NCBI GenBank assembly: GCA_026708165.1
Contig: JAPOVO010000051.1
Span: forward strand, 1-5,464
Length of the DNA stretch: 5,464 nt
Source: Chloroflexota bacterium
Lineage (GTDB): Bacteria > Chloroflexota > UBA11872 > VXNJ01
Direction: 5' to 3'
Numbering within the stretch: position 1 is the first letter of the stretch; each line of letters opens with the position of its first letter. The notes under the pieces were generated by a model that worked only from the letters and a program-made list of their open reading frames with translations, was not told the origin of the DNA and searched no databases. A program made the translations under genes and the position numbers. Below, in pieces: positions 1 through 5,464 of the stretch.

Positions 1-1060
1 GGTGCAATGGGCGGGGTGGGATGGTGATCGCAAGCTCGGCAAACGAAGGCATGCTCGCAACCGGAAAATCCGTCTCAAACCACTCCCCCAGTCCCAGCAA
101 TAGCTCGGGGATTCGCGGCACAATCTGTATGGAAACGGCCTTTTCGCGAATCTGACGCACTAGTTGCTGCTGACGGCAGATGCGAGCAAAGTCGCCATCC
201 GGATCGAACTTCCGAGATCGGGCAAGCAACAGTGCCTCACGCCCCGTGAGCTCATGCCAACCGCTATCCAGTCGGAGACGGAGCTGTTCACGAGTTTCGA
301 GAAACTCGAACAGCTCGTCGAAGTCGCGGTCTACCCAGAACTCGATCCCACCAAGAAGGTCGATGGCTTCCGCAAATCCATTGAAATTGACCGCCGCGAA
401 GAAGTCGACCGGAAGACCAAGAGTCTCTGAAACTTTCTGCTTGAGAGCGTCGGGACCATCGCGCTCATACACTCCATTGAGCCTGTCCAGGTAGGTTTCG
501 CAGTCGTCGATACACAGGTCCCTGGGTATCGAAAGGAGCAGAGCGGACTTGGTTCCCGGGTCGATGCTCGCCAGCATAATCACATCAGTATTCCCTTCGC
601 GGGTGTCCTGCTTGTCGATACCGAGCAGGAGAATGTTTATGCGTCCTTCGTCCTGCCAGTCCGGCACCAGCTTGAGGAGTGCTTCGCGGGCGCTCCGCTT
701 GAGTTTGCTAAGTAATCCCGATTGATCGTCGAGCGGCTCTCTGGTCGGCGTAGCTTCCGCCGCCGGGGTTGCGGGAGAGGTTGTCGGGCTTTTCGCAGCG
801 GGCGGCAAAGGAGTCGCCGTTGACGTCGGATTTGGCCTCGACGTTTCGGTTACGGCGGCTTGCGGCGACGGAAACGGCGTCTCCGTTGGAGCCCGGGTCT
901 CGTCAGCCGTTGGCGCGGGTTGCGCCGATACAGCGACACTCCCGCCTGGGCGTGGCGAATCTTCCACGGTTGAGCCGCCCGGTGAGCACGCGCCTATCGA
1001 GAGAATGCCCGCAGCCAGCAGGCTTATCGCAGCAATGCGCCGCAATCCGTCATTACCCAT
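1..1060 (-). CDS. LCP (LytR-CpsA-Psr) family lipoprotein, 3'-truncated by the window edge
   Basis: LCP proteins transfer undecaprenyl-pyrophosphate-linked polymers such as teichoic acids, capsule or arabinogalactan onto peptidoglycan outside the membrane. The frame stays open from ATG at 1060 to the window edge, giving 353 codons and no stop. Residues 1-25 look like a lipoprotein signal: RR at 7-8, a hydrophobic stretch at 9-24, and lipobox I22-G23-A24-C25. Residues 26 to about 115 are a Pro/Thr/Ala/Ser-rich, low-complexity linker. The LCP domain starts near residue 140 with RINILLLGID, followed by R154/T158-D159 (the usual R-S-D-T region), SIPRD at 177-181 and RLN at 193-195. It continues with LTGREALLLARSR (271-283) and GDFARICRQQQ (289-299), which are strongly diagnostic. 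This ATG is the only plausible start that gives a signal peptide, although the Shine-Dalgarno is poor (GGA only 2 bases away). Family assignment is firm; the polymer transferred is unknown. The extreme C-terminus is missing. Confidence 0.9.
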   Translation of the reverse strand, partial: MGNDGLRRIAAISLLAAGILSIGACSPGGSTVEDSPRPGGSVAVSAQPAPTADETRAPTETPFPSPQAAVTETSRPNPTSTATPLPPAAKSPTTSPATPAAEATPTREPLDDQSGLLSKLKRSAREALLKLVPDWQDEGRINILLLGIDKQDTREGNTDVIMLASIDPGTKSALLLSIPRDLCIDDCETYLDRLNGVYERDGPDALKQKVSETLGLPVDFFAAVNFNGFAEAIDLLGGIEFWVDRDFDELFEFLETREQLRLRLDSGWHELTGREALLLARSRKFDPDGDFARICRQQQLVRQIREKAVSIQIVPRIPELLLGLGEWFETDFPVASMPSFAELAITIPPRPLH

Positions 1061-1192
1061 CGTCCAATGATGGTATAGGCATCGGCAAAACGTCGACGAA
1101 ATCCGGGTGGGGGTGGCGCCGGTCGTCCGGCACGTCCAATCGGTTGCCCCGATAGAGAATCGGTATGGAGAGCGTTGCCGAGTCTTATGCGA

Positions 1193-2176
1193 CTACAGGT
1201 GGACCATCGTGCCGCTGGACGCCGATTTGTAGACTGCGTCGGTAATGCGCTGTACCTCCAAACCGGCCTCCCCCGAAAGCTCGAGCTCTGATCTTCCTTC
1301 CGCCGCATCGACGAACCTCTCGATCAAAGGCAGATCATGGAACTCGTCGGGAGGCACGACGAGTTCCCTCTCGCCATCTCCGGACTGGATTACGATTCTT
1401 TCGCCTCTTATGTCCGGCACCTGGATTCGTCCTCGAGTGCACATAACTTCGTAGTCGCCGCGCCCGGGGTCGACGCACCACAGCGATGAGAGAGTGGCCT
1501 GCACGCCGGTCGTGTATTCGATGACCGCCGAACACACGTCTTCCACGTCGCCATCGACAAAGCGTTGATTGGCAAATCCGGCCACTCTCGCCGCTGGGCC
1601 CGCCAGCGCATGGAAGAGATCGAGACGGTGACTTCCCACGTCGACCAGCGGACCGCCGCCGCTCTGGGCAAAGTTGACTCGCCAGTACTTAGGATGAGTC
1701 GGCGGCAGACTAAAGAGCGACGAGGCGTTGCCGTGCAGAGCGACCAGATCGCCCACTTCGCCCGAAGTCACGATTTCCTGGACCCTGCGATTGACCGGGA
1801 TTAGCCGGTGGTAGAAGGCGATTCCCAATGTCAGATTCCGCGCCTCAGCCGCCTCAACCATCGACTCCGCCTCTCGCGCGGAAATCGCCATAGGTTTCTC
1901 GACAAGCACGTGGAATCCGTGAGACAGGGCTTCCAAGGTCTGTGGCGCATGCAAATCGACCGGGGTTGCGACATAAACGGCATCGAATTGCCCCCATTCG
2001 AGCATGTCTTTGTAGTCCGTGAAGGTGTCGGCAACACCGAGCTTCCGCCCGTACTTATCAAGCTCCGCTTCAGACCGGCGGCAGATAGCCGCAAGCTCGC
2101 TGCCCTGATGCTTCAGAATCGCGGGCGCAACGGCCTTGTCGGCAATCTCGCCAAATCCCGCTACCGCCCAGCGCAA
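1193..2176 (-). CDS. Gfo/Idh/MocA-family NAD(P)-dependent oxidoreductase, 327 aa
   Basis: This is a cytoplasmic two-domain dehydrogenase of the glucose-fructose oxidoreductase/inositol dehydrogenase superfamily, of typical length. The N-terminal Rossmann fold has the glycine motif GFGEIA at 7-12. The hallmark EKP sits at 93-95 (in HVLVEKPMA); its Lys is the conserved catalytic or cofactor residue. The C-terminal substrate domain carries GGGPLVDVGSHRLD (173-186), where D179, H183 and D186 match the family pattern. After the second strand the sequence is ICRRSEAEL, with R33-R34 and no acidic residue, which hints at NADP(H). The TTG start at 2176 is preferred: GAGG lies 8 bases upstream, no ATG is in frame nearby, and the glycine motif follows at the usual distance. 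The stop is TAG. It follows zwf by 101 bases with a hairpin between, so co-transcription is possible but unproven. It resembles 1,5-anhydro-D-fructose reductase and related sugar dehydrogenases, but the substrate is not determinable. Confidence 0.9.
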   Translation of the reverse strand: MRWAVAGFGEIADKAVAPAILKHQGSELAAICRRSEAELDKYGRKLGVADTFTDYKDMLEWGQFDAVYVATPVDLHAPQTLEALSHGFHVLVEKPMAISAREAESMVEAAEARNLTLGIAFYHRLIPVNRRVQEIVTSGEVGDLVALHGNASSLFSLPPTHPKYWRVNFAQSGGGPLVDVGSHRLDLFHALAGPAARVAGFANQRFVDGDVEDVCSAVIEYTTGVQATLSSLWCVDPGRGDYEVMCTRGRIQVPDIRGERIVIQSGDGERELVVPPDEFHDLPLIERFVDAAEGRSELELSGEAGLEVQRITDAVYKSASSGTMVHL

Positions 2177-2184
2177 AGCTTCAG

Positions 2185-2188
2185 CCTC
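2185..2188 (-). promoter_or_regulatory. Shine-Dalgarno site that supports the TTG start of the oxidoreductase
   Basis: On the minus strand the sequence reads CTGAGGCTGAAGCTTTG, placing GAGG 8 bases before the TTG at 2176. No in-frame ATG occurs in the preceding 50 or so bases. Spacing is good but the match to AGGAGG is partial. Confidence 0.5.
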
Positions 2189-2208
2189 AGATGCCGGAAG
2201 TAAAGCGA

Positions 2209-2236
2209 GGCACGGCGCATTTCGAGGAGCCGTGCC
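2209..2236 (-). terminator. Hairpin after zwf, possible weak terminator or mRNA-stabilising stem
   Basis: GGCACGGC (2209-2216) and GCCGTGCC (2229-2236) form a perfect 8-bp, GC-rich inverted repeat with a 12-base loop. It begins 41 bases after the zwf stop codon. In the direction of transcription it is followed by TCGCTTTACTTCC, which has only a three-U run, so it is a poor canonical intrinsic terminator. It could instead reduce read-through into the oxidoreductase gene or protect the 3' end of the gnd-zwf message. The inverted repeat is directly visible; its role is inference. Confidence 0.4.
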
Positions 2237-2277
2237 CAGACATCACGTCCAGCGAAAGCAGAATTACAGTCAAAACG

Positions 2278-3726
2278 TCAAGTAATCTCTGCGGCTTCGT
2301 AGATCCACTCATGACCGTTTTCGCGAAGAAAGTCTTCCGCAGCGAGCGGTCCCCACGTCCCCGGAGGATATAGAGCCAGCGGCTGGCTATCAGCGGCCGC
2401 CCACGCCTTTGTTATCGGATCGGTCAATTGCCAAGCCAGCTCGATTTCGTCGCTACGGGTAAACAGTGACGCGTCGCCCTCGATGGCGTCGAGAAGCAGC
2501 CGTTCGTAAGCGTCGGGAATGCGCACGCCCTCCATACCCGAGCTGTAGCTGAAGTCCATGTGGACCGACCTCACGTTCCGATCGGAGTCAGGCACCTTGG
2601 TCTCGAATTTCAAATGAACGCCCTCGTCCGGCTGGATGCGGAGGACCAGGGTATTGGGCCTGATAGTGGCCCCGACGCTGGATTCGAACAAGATGTGCGG
2701 TGGGCTTTGAAACTGGACGGCGATCTCGGTAACGCGTTCGTTCAGGGCCTTTCCCGACCGCACGTAGAAAGGTACATCCCGCCAGCGCCAGTTGTCGATC
2801 AACAACCGCGCAGCGCAGTAAGTCGGAGTTTTGGAGTTGGGCGCGACGTCTAATTCATCTCGGTAACCGCGATACTGTCCGCAGACTGTAAACAGAGAGG
2901 CGTCGTGGATCGAAATGGGACGCACCGCCTGCAAGACCTTTACCTTTTCGTTCCTGAGAGCGTCCGCATCAGACGTGGCCGGCGGCTCCATCGCCACGAG
3001 CGTCAGGAGTTGCAGCAGGTGGTTCTGGAAGATGTCCCGCAGCACGCCTGACGACTCGTAGTAACCGCCTCGGTGCCCGATGCCTTCCGCCTCGGCCACG
3101 GTAATCTGCACCTGCTCGACGAAATTTCGATTCCAGACCGGCTCGAAGATCGCGTTTGCAAACCGGAAGAACAAAATGTTCTGGACAGTGTCCTTGCCCA
3201 GATAGTGGTCGATCCGGTAGACCTGCCGCTCGTTGAAGACGGAATGCACTCCCTCGTTCAACGCCTGAGCTGACTCGAGGTCGCTGCCGAACGGCTTCTC
3301 GATGACCACTCGCGGCCAGCCTGACCGCTCCTGAGCCATACCCAACTCGCCGAGATGCGACACGCTAACAGGGTAGAAGCGCGGTGCGGTCGCGAGATAG
3401 TAAACGCGGTTCGACTCCTCGCCGTCCTCCAACTCCGACAGCCGCTTGTCGAGCGCCCCTACGTCGTCGATTTTCGTCAGGTCACCCGGAACATAGTGCA
3501 GGTTAGACGCAAATCCGGTCCATTCCGGAGAATCGGATTCGGCAACGGCCTCGCGCATCCGGGCCTGAAAATCCAAGTCGGTCAATTTGCTTCGCGCGAA
3601 CCCGACTATCCTGACGCCTCCGGGGAGCCGCCCTTTGCGGTACAGGTTGAACAGCGAAGGCACCAGCTTGCGGCGGGTGAGGTCTCCCGAAGCTCCGAAA
3701 ATCACTACGGTTGCGCCGGCCGGCAT
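2278..3726 (-). CDS. zwf: Glucose-6-phosphate 1-dehydrogenase, 482 aa, complete
   Basis: It oxidises glucose 6-phosphate to 6-phosphogluconolactone with NADP+, the entry step of the oxidative pentose phosphate pathway, in the cytoplasm. Length is normal for bacterial Zwf. The N-terminal Rossmann motif [10 protein letters not shown] is at 11-20 and GFAR at 42-45. R45 sits where Leuconostoc G6PDH has the Arg that binds the NADP 2'-phosphate. EKPFG is at 143-147. The signature RIDHYLGK is at 171-178, with H174 and K178 in the substrate site. H236 in DIFQNHLLQ (231-239) is the expected catalytic base. The C-terminal domain shows FYVRSGKAL (320-328) and the usual ending rich in YPPGTWGP. The ATG start at 3726 shares its A with the gnd TGA stop (TGATG), with AGGA just upstream inside gnd, so translation is probably coupled. 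The stop is TGA. No opcA or lactonase gene is adjacent in the window. Confidence 0.97.
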   Translation of the reverse strand: MPAGATVVIFGASGDLTRRKLVPSLFNLYRKGRLPGGVRIVGFARSKLTDLDFQARMREAVAESDSPEWTGFASNLHYVPGDLTKIDDVGALDKRLSELEDGEESNRVYYLATAPRFYPVSVSHLGELGMAQERSGWPRVVIEKPFGSDLESAQALNEGVHSVFNERQVYRIDHYLGKDTVQNILFFRFANAIFEPVWNRNFVEQVQITVAEAEGIGHRGGYYESSGVLRDIFQNHLLQLLTLVAMEPPATSDADALRNEKVKVLQAVRPISIHDASLFTVCGQYRGYRDELDVAPNSKTPTYCAARLLIDNWRWRDVPFYVRSGKALNERVTEIAVQFQSPPHILFESSVGATIRPNTLVLRIQPDEGVHLKFETKVPDSDRNVRSVHMDFSYSSGMEGVRIPDAYERLLLDAIEGDASLFTRSDEIELAWQLTDPITKAWAAADSQPLALYPPGTWGPLAAEDFLRENGHEWIYEAAEIT

Positions 3727-4640
3727 CAGTCCTGCACTCTCGTCTTCACGGCGTGACCGCCGAACTGATTGCGCAAGGCCGCGAGCATACGATCCGAGAA
3801 GGGCGAAGCGTCTCGCGACCGGAATCGGCGCAATAGCGAGAGGGTTATCACAGGAGCGGCGCTATCCAGATCAACCGCCTCCAACACGGTCCAGCGCCCC
3901 TCTCCAGAGTCCTCGACATAGGCTTCCAACCCGCTGAGATCGTGGTCGTCGTCAAGCGCGGCGACCGCAAGGTCTAGCAGCCATGACGACACCACGCTGC
4001 CGTGCTGCCAAATCCTACCGACGGCAGCGAGGTCGAGGCCGAGGTCCGTCTTCTTGTGCATTATCTCGAAGCCTTCGGCCATGGCCTGCATCATGCCGTA
4101 CTCAATGCCGTTGTGGACCATTTTGGTGAAGTGGCCGGCCCCGGTCGGCCCAACGTAACCGTATCCGCGGTCCGCGCCCGGCGCCAGCGTCTGAAAGACC
4201 TGCTCGATATGATCGAACGCGCTCCGGTCGCCACCGATCATCATGCTGTATCCACGCTCCAGCCCCCAGATGCCGCCGCTCGTCCCCACATCCAGGAAAC
4301 GAAGCCCCTGCGACGACAGGGCTTCACCTCTCCTGATGCTGTCCTTGTAGTTGGAGTTACCGCCATCTATAACAATGTCGCCGGGTTCGAGCAACGGAGT
4401 CACCGAGTCGAGAGCAGCGTCAGTCACCGCGCCAGCGGGCACCATCAACCAGACCGTGCGGGGCGAATCGAGCTTGCCGACTAGATCTTCGATCGAAGAT
4501 GCCCCGATCGCGCCTTCCCCGGCAAGCTTCGCGACCGGCCCAGGACTGCGATTGGAAACCACCACTTCAATCCCACCGCGGACAAGGCGTCTCGCCATGT
4601 TCGCGCCCATGCGGCCCAGTCCGTAAATACCAATGTTCAA
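3726..4640 (-). CDS. gnd: 6-phosphogluconate dehydrogenase (decarboxylating), short form, 304 aa, complete
   Basis: It converts 6-phosphogluconate to ribulose 5-phosphate plus CO2 with reduction of NAD(P)+, the last oxidative pentose phosphate step. GLGRMG at 7-12 is the Rossmann loop. [11 protein letters not shown] at 91-101, GTSGG at 119-123 and [17 protein letters not shown] at 169-185 are the 6PGDH substrate and catalytic motifs. K173 and E180 keep the seven-residue spacing of E. coli K183/E190. At about 300 residues it belongs to the short (GndA/YqeC-like) group rather than the roughly 470-residue form, and it ends with the group's [13 protein letters not shown] (287-299). N30-R31-S32 after strand 2 resembles the NADP-binding NRS of E. 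coli Gnd, whereas many short forms have an acidic residue there, so NADP+ use is inferred. The TTG start is set by AGGAGGT 8 bases upstream. It lies 78 bases after the isomerase and overlaps zwf by one base. Confidence 0.96.
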   Translation of the reverse strand: MNIGIYGLGRMGANMARRLVRGGIEVVVSNRSPGPVAKLAGEGAIGASSIEDLVGKLDSPRTVWLMVPAGAVTDAALDSVTPLLEPGDIVIDGGNSNYKDSIRRGEALSSQGLRFLDVGTSGGIWGLERGYSMMIGGDRSAFDHIEQVFQTLAPGADRGYGYVGPTGAGHFTKMVHNGIEYGMMQAMAEGFEIMHKKTDLGLDLAAVGRIWQHGSVVSSWLLDLAVAALDDDHDLSGLEAYVEDSGEGRWTVLEAVDLDSAAPVITLSLLRRFRSRDASPFSDRMLAALRNQFGGHAVKTRVQD

Positions 4641-4648
4641 GACACAAG

Positions 4649-4655
4649 ACCTCCT
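4649..4655 (-). promoter_or_regulatory. Strong Shine-Dalgarno that fixes the TTG start of gnd
   Basis: The minus strand reads AGGAGGT, a near-perfect anti-16S match, 8 bases before TTG-AAC-ATT. No ATG or GTG is in frame at a suitable distance. The resulting N-terminus ([12 protein letters not shown]) places the glycine loop exactly where 6PGDHs have it. Confidence 0.8.
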
Positions 4656-4684
4656 ACTAGCCGTTCAAATATCACGTACCCGGT

Positions 4685-4714
4685 GAAGCTGCTCCAATCT
4701 GATTCGGCAGCTTC
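4685..4714 (-). other. Perfect 8-bp inverted repeat between the isomerase gene and gnd
   Basis: GAAGCTGC (4685-4692) and GCAGCTTC (4707-4714) are exact reverse complements separated by 14 bases, starting only 4 bases after the isomerase stop codon. In the transcript the stem is followed by ACCGGGTACGTGATATTTG, with no U-run, so it does not look like an intrinsic terminator. An mRNA-processing or 3'-end-stabilising stem that sets the relative levels of isomerase and Gnd/Zwf is possible. The repeat is seen; the function is guesswork. Confidence 0.35.
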
Positions 4715-4718
4715 GAGG

Positions 4719-5464
4719 CTAAATCCCTTCCGATAAGCTGAGCAACCGCGCCGGATAATCGCCCGACAATTCCACCCGGGCGATCGGCAATCCCCGTTGA
4801 TTCAGAACCTGAAAGTCGCCGGCGGACTGAGCTGCGACGAGAACGTCGAATCCGTAGGACTCTCCCGGTATCGGCACACTCTCGTAATCTCCCCCCACTA
4901 TTTGCAGGAACAGCCCATTTTGTTTGCCGCCCTTGTGTAGCTGGCCGGTGGAGTGAAGAAACCTCGGTCCATAGCCGAGAGTGCTGGGCAGGCGATGGCG
5001 TTCCAGAAGCACCCGCCGCAATTCCGCGACCGCCGCGTCCGTTTCCGGCGATTCGTCCAGATAGACCATGATTGCGACGTAATCGCCAGCATTTGCCTCA
5101 TCTAACAAGCTGCCTAGTGTGTGATCGGATTTCAAACCGGGGAACCGACCGGTCGATTGATATTCGCTGAGAAGACGGACGGTACTGTCTTTGCTGCCCT
5201 GAACGTTCGGCTGGTTGAATGGATGGATATCCAACAGCGCTCCCGCAACGGTCGTCGCGAATTCCCAGCGATAGAACGACGCTCCGAGGTCGTAGAGGTC
5301 CGCCAGATTCTCTCTCAAGACCGGATGACCTGCCCATTCGAGATTCGCCGCGTGCGCGTCCGTAGCCCCGTTGTCATCGCCATCCAGGCGAAGATATGCG
5401 AACAGGCGATCATCCCCATCCGACTCCGGGCCAGCCATCGGCCCCATCGCTTTGGGCAATTTTC
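4719..5464 (-). CDS. pgi: Glucose-6-phosphate isomerase, C-terminal part, of the type found in transaldolase/isomerase fusions; 5'-truncated
   Basis: It interconverts glucose 6-phosphate and fructose 6-phosphate in the cytoplasm. The frame is open at the window edge, leaving 247 complete codons of the C-terminus before a TAG stop. A TTG at 5459 is in frame but is an internal Leu codon, not a credible start. Counting from that codon, DRLFAYLRLDGDDN (17-30) begins the visible part of the sugar-isomerase fold. HPFNQPNVQGSKDS (79-92) matches the PGI active-site segment, with K90 as the probable catalytic Lys. GYGPRFLHSTGQLHKGG (152-168) is a strong signature of the isomerase half of bifunctional transaldolase/phosphoglucose isomerases; the C-terminus (FDVLVAAQSAGDFQVL) also fits. 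Whether a transaldolase domain precedes it lies outside the window. It is followed after 78 bases by gnd on the same strand, consistent with one sugar-phosphate operon. Confidence 0.9.
   Translation of the reverse strand, partial: KLPKAMGPMAGPESDGDDRLFAYLRLDGDDNGATDAHAANLEWAGHPVLRENLADLYDLGASFYRWEFATTVAGALLDIHPFNQPNVQGSKDSTVRLLSEYQSTGRFPGLKSDHTLGSLLDEANAGDYVAIMVYLDESPETDAAVAELRRVLLERHRLPSTLGYGPRFLHSTGQLHKGGKQNGLFLQIVGGDYESVPIPGESYGFDVLVAAQSAGDFQVLNQRGLPIARVELSGDYPARLLSLSEGI

Noticed and set aside
164..494. Two overlapping plus-strand frames near the left edge
   Set aside because: The minus strand here encodes conserved LCP motifs with no stop through the whole region, so these frames are antisense shadows.
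1072..1099. Possible promoter for the LCP gene: TATACC on the minus strand 11 bases before the ATG
   Set aside because: Only a partial -10 match, with TTCGTC as a very poor -35 at 17-base spacing; it would also imply an almost leaderless message. Not strong enough to annotate.
1118..1131. Small hairpin GCCGG/CCGGC with a 4-base loop after the oxidoreductase gene
   Set aside because: Stem of only 5 bp (7 with a G-U pair), about 60 bases past the stop, followed by C-rich sequence with no U-tract; expected by chance in GC-rich DNA.
1061..1140. Direct repeat cgtccaat at 1061-1068 and 1133-1140
   Set aside because: Only 8 bases and two copies, with no matching flanks or spacing pattern; probably chance.
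1024..1308. Minus-strand 94-codon frame bridging the oxidoreductase 3' end and the LCP start
   Set aside because: It overlaps both real genes out of frame, is low-complexity (Arg/Pro/Ser), and has no recognisable motif.
3587..3937. Plus-strand open frame of 116 codons across the gnd-zwf junction, and similar plus-strand frames at 1808-2203, 3355-3756 and 4002-4484
   Set aside because: They lie antisense to well-supported genes, have Arg/Pro/Ser-rich compositions typical of GC-rich shadow frames, and show no recognisable domain.
5457..5459. TTG at 5459 as the start of a 246-residue protein
   Set aside because: The frame continues upstream to the window edge, and the isomerase fold needs several hundred residues before this point, so it is an internal Leu codon.

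Overview
The window carries five genes, all on the minus strand, so transcription runs from base 5464 towards base 1. In that order they are: a 5'-truncated glucose-6-phosphate isomerase (4719-5464), a short-form 6-phosphogluconate dehydrogenase (3726-4640), glucose-6-phosphate 1-dehydrogenase (2278-3726), a Gfo/Idh/MocA-family oxidoreductase (1193-2176), and a 3'-truncated LytR-CpsA-Psr (LCP) protein with a lipoprotein signal peptide (1-1060). There are no RNA genes, insertion sequences, CRISPR arrays or large repeats. The window is ordinary chromosomal housekeeping sequence rather than an accessory island.

The first three genes form a carbohydrate block around glucose 6-phosphate. The isomerase connects it with fructose 6-phosphate. 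Zwf oxidises it to 6-phosphogluconolactone and Gnd oxidises 6-phosphogluconate to ribulose 5-phosphate, each presumably making NADPH. Gnd and Zwf overlap by one base (TGATG), which points to co-transcription and translational coupling. Phosphogluconolactonase, the step between them, is not in the window. The oxidoreductase follows zwf after 101 bases; its substrate cannot be read from sequence, but its dinucleotide fold carries an Arg-Arg pair where NADP-preferring relatives often bind the 2'-phosphate. The LCP gene starts 132 bases further on and belongs to cell-envelope assembly; it need not be in the same functional unit.

Organism (inference): a moderately GC-rich bacterium that uses TTG starts with clear Shine-Dalgarno sites. 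The isomerase resembles the domain found at the C-terminus of bifunctional transaldolase/phosphoglucose isomerases. Together with the short-form Gnd, the pgi-gnd-zwf order and an LCP lipoprotein, this is most reminiscent of Chloroflexota, but the sequence alone does not prove it.

The gaps are short. The isomerase-gnd and zwf-oxidoreductase gaps each hold a perfect 8-bp inverted repeat without a good U-tract. Nothing here looks like a clearly new system. The points most worth checking are the lipid-anchored LCP architecture, whether the isomerase is fused to transaldolase, and the cofactor preference of the short-form Gnd.
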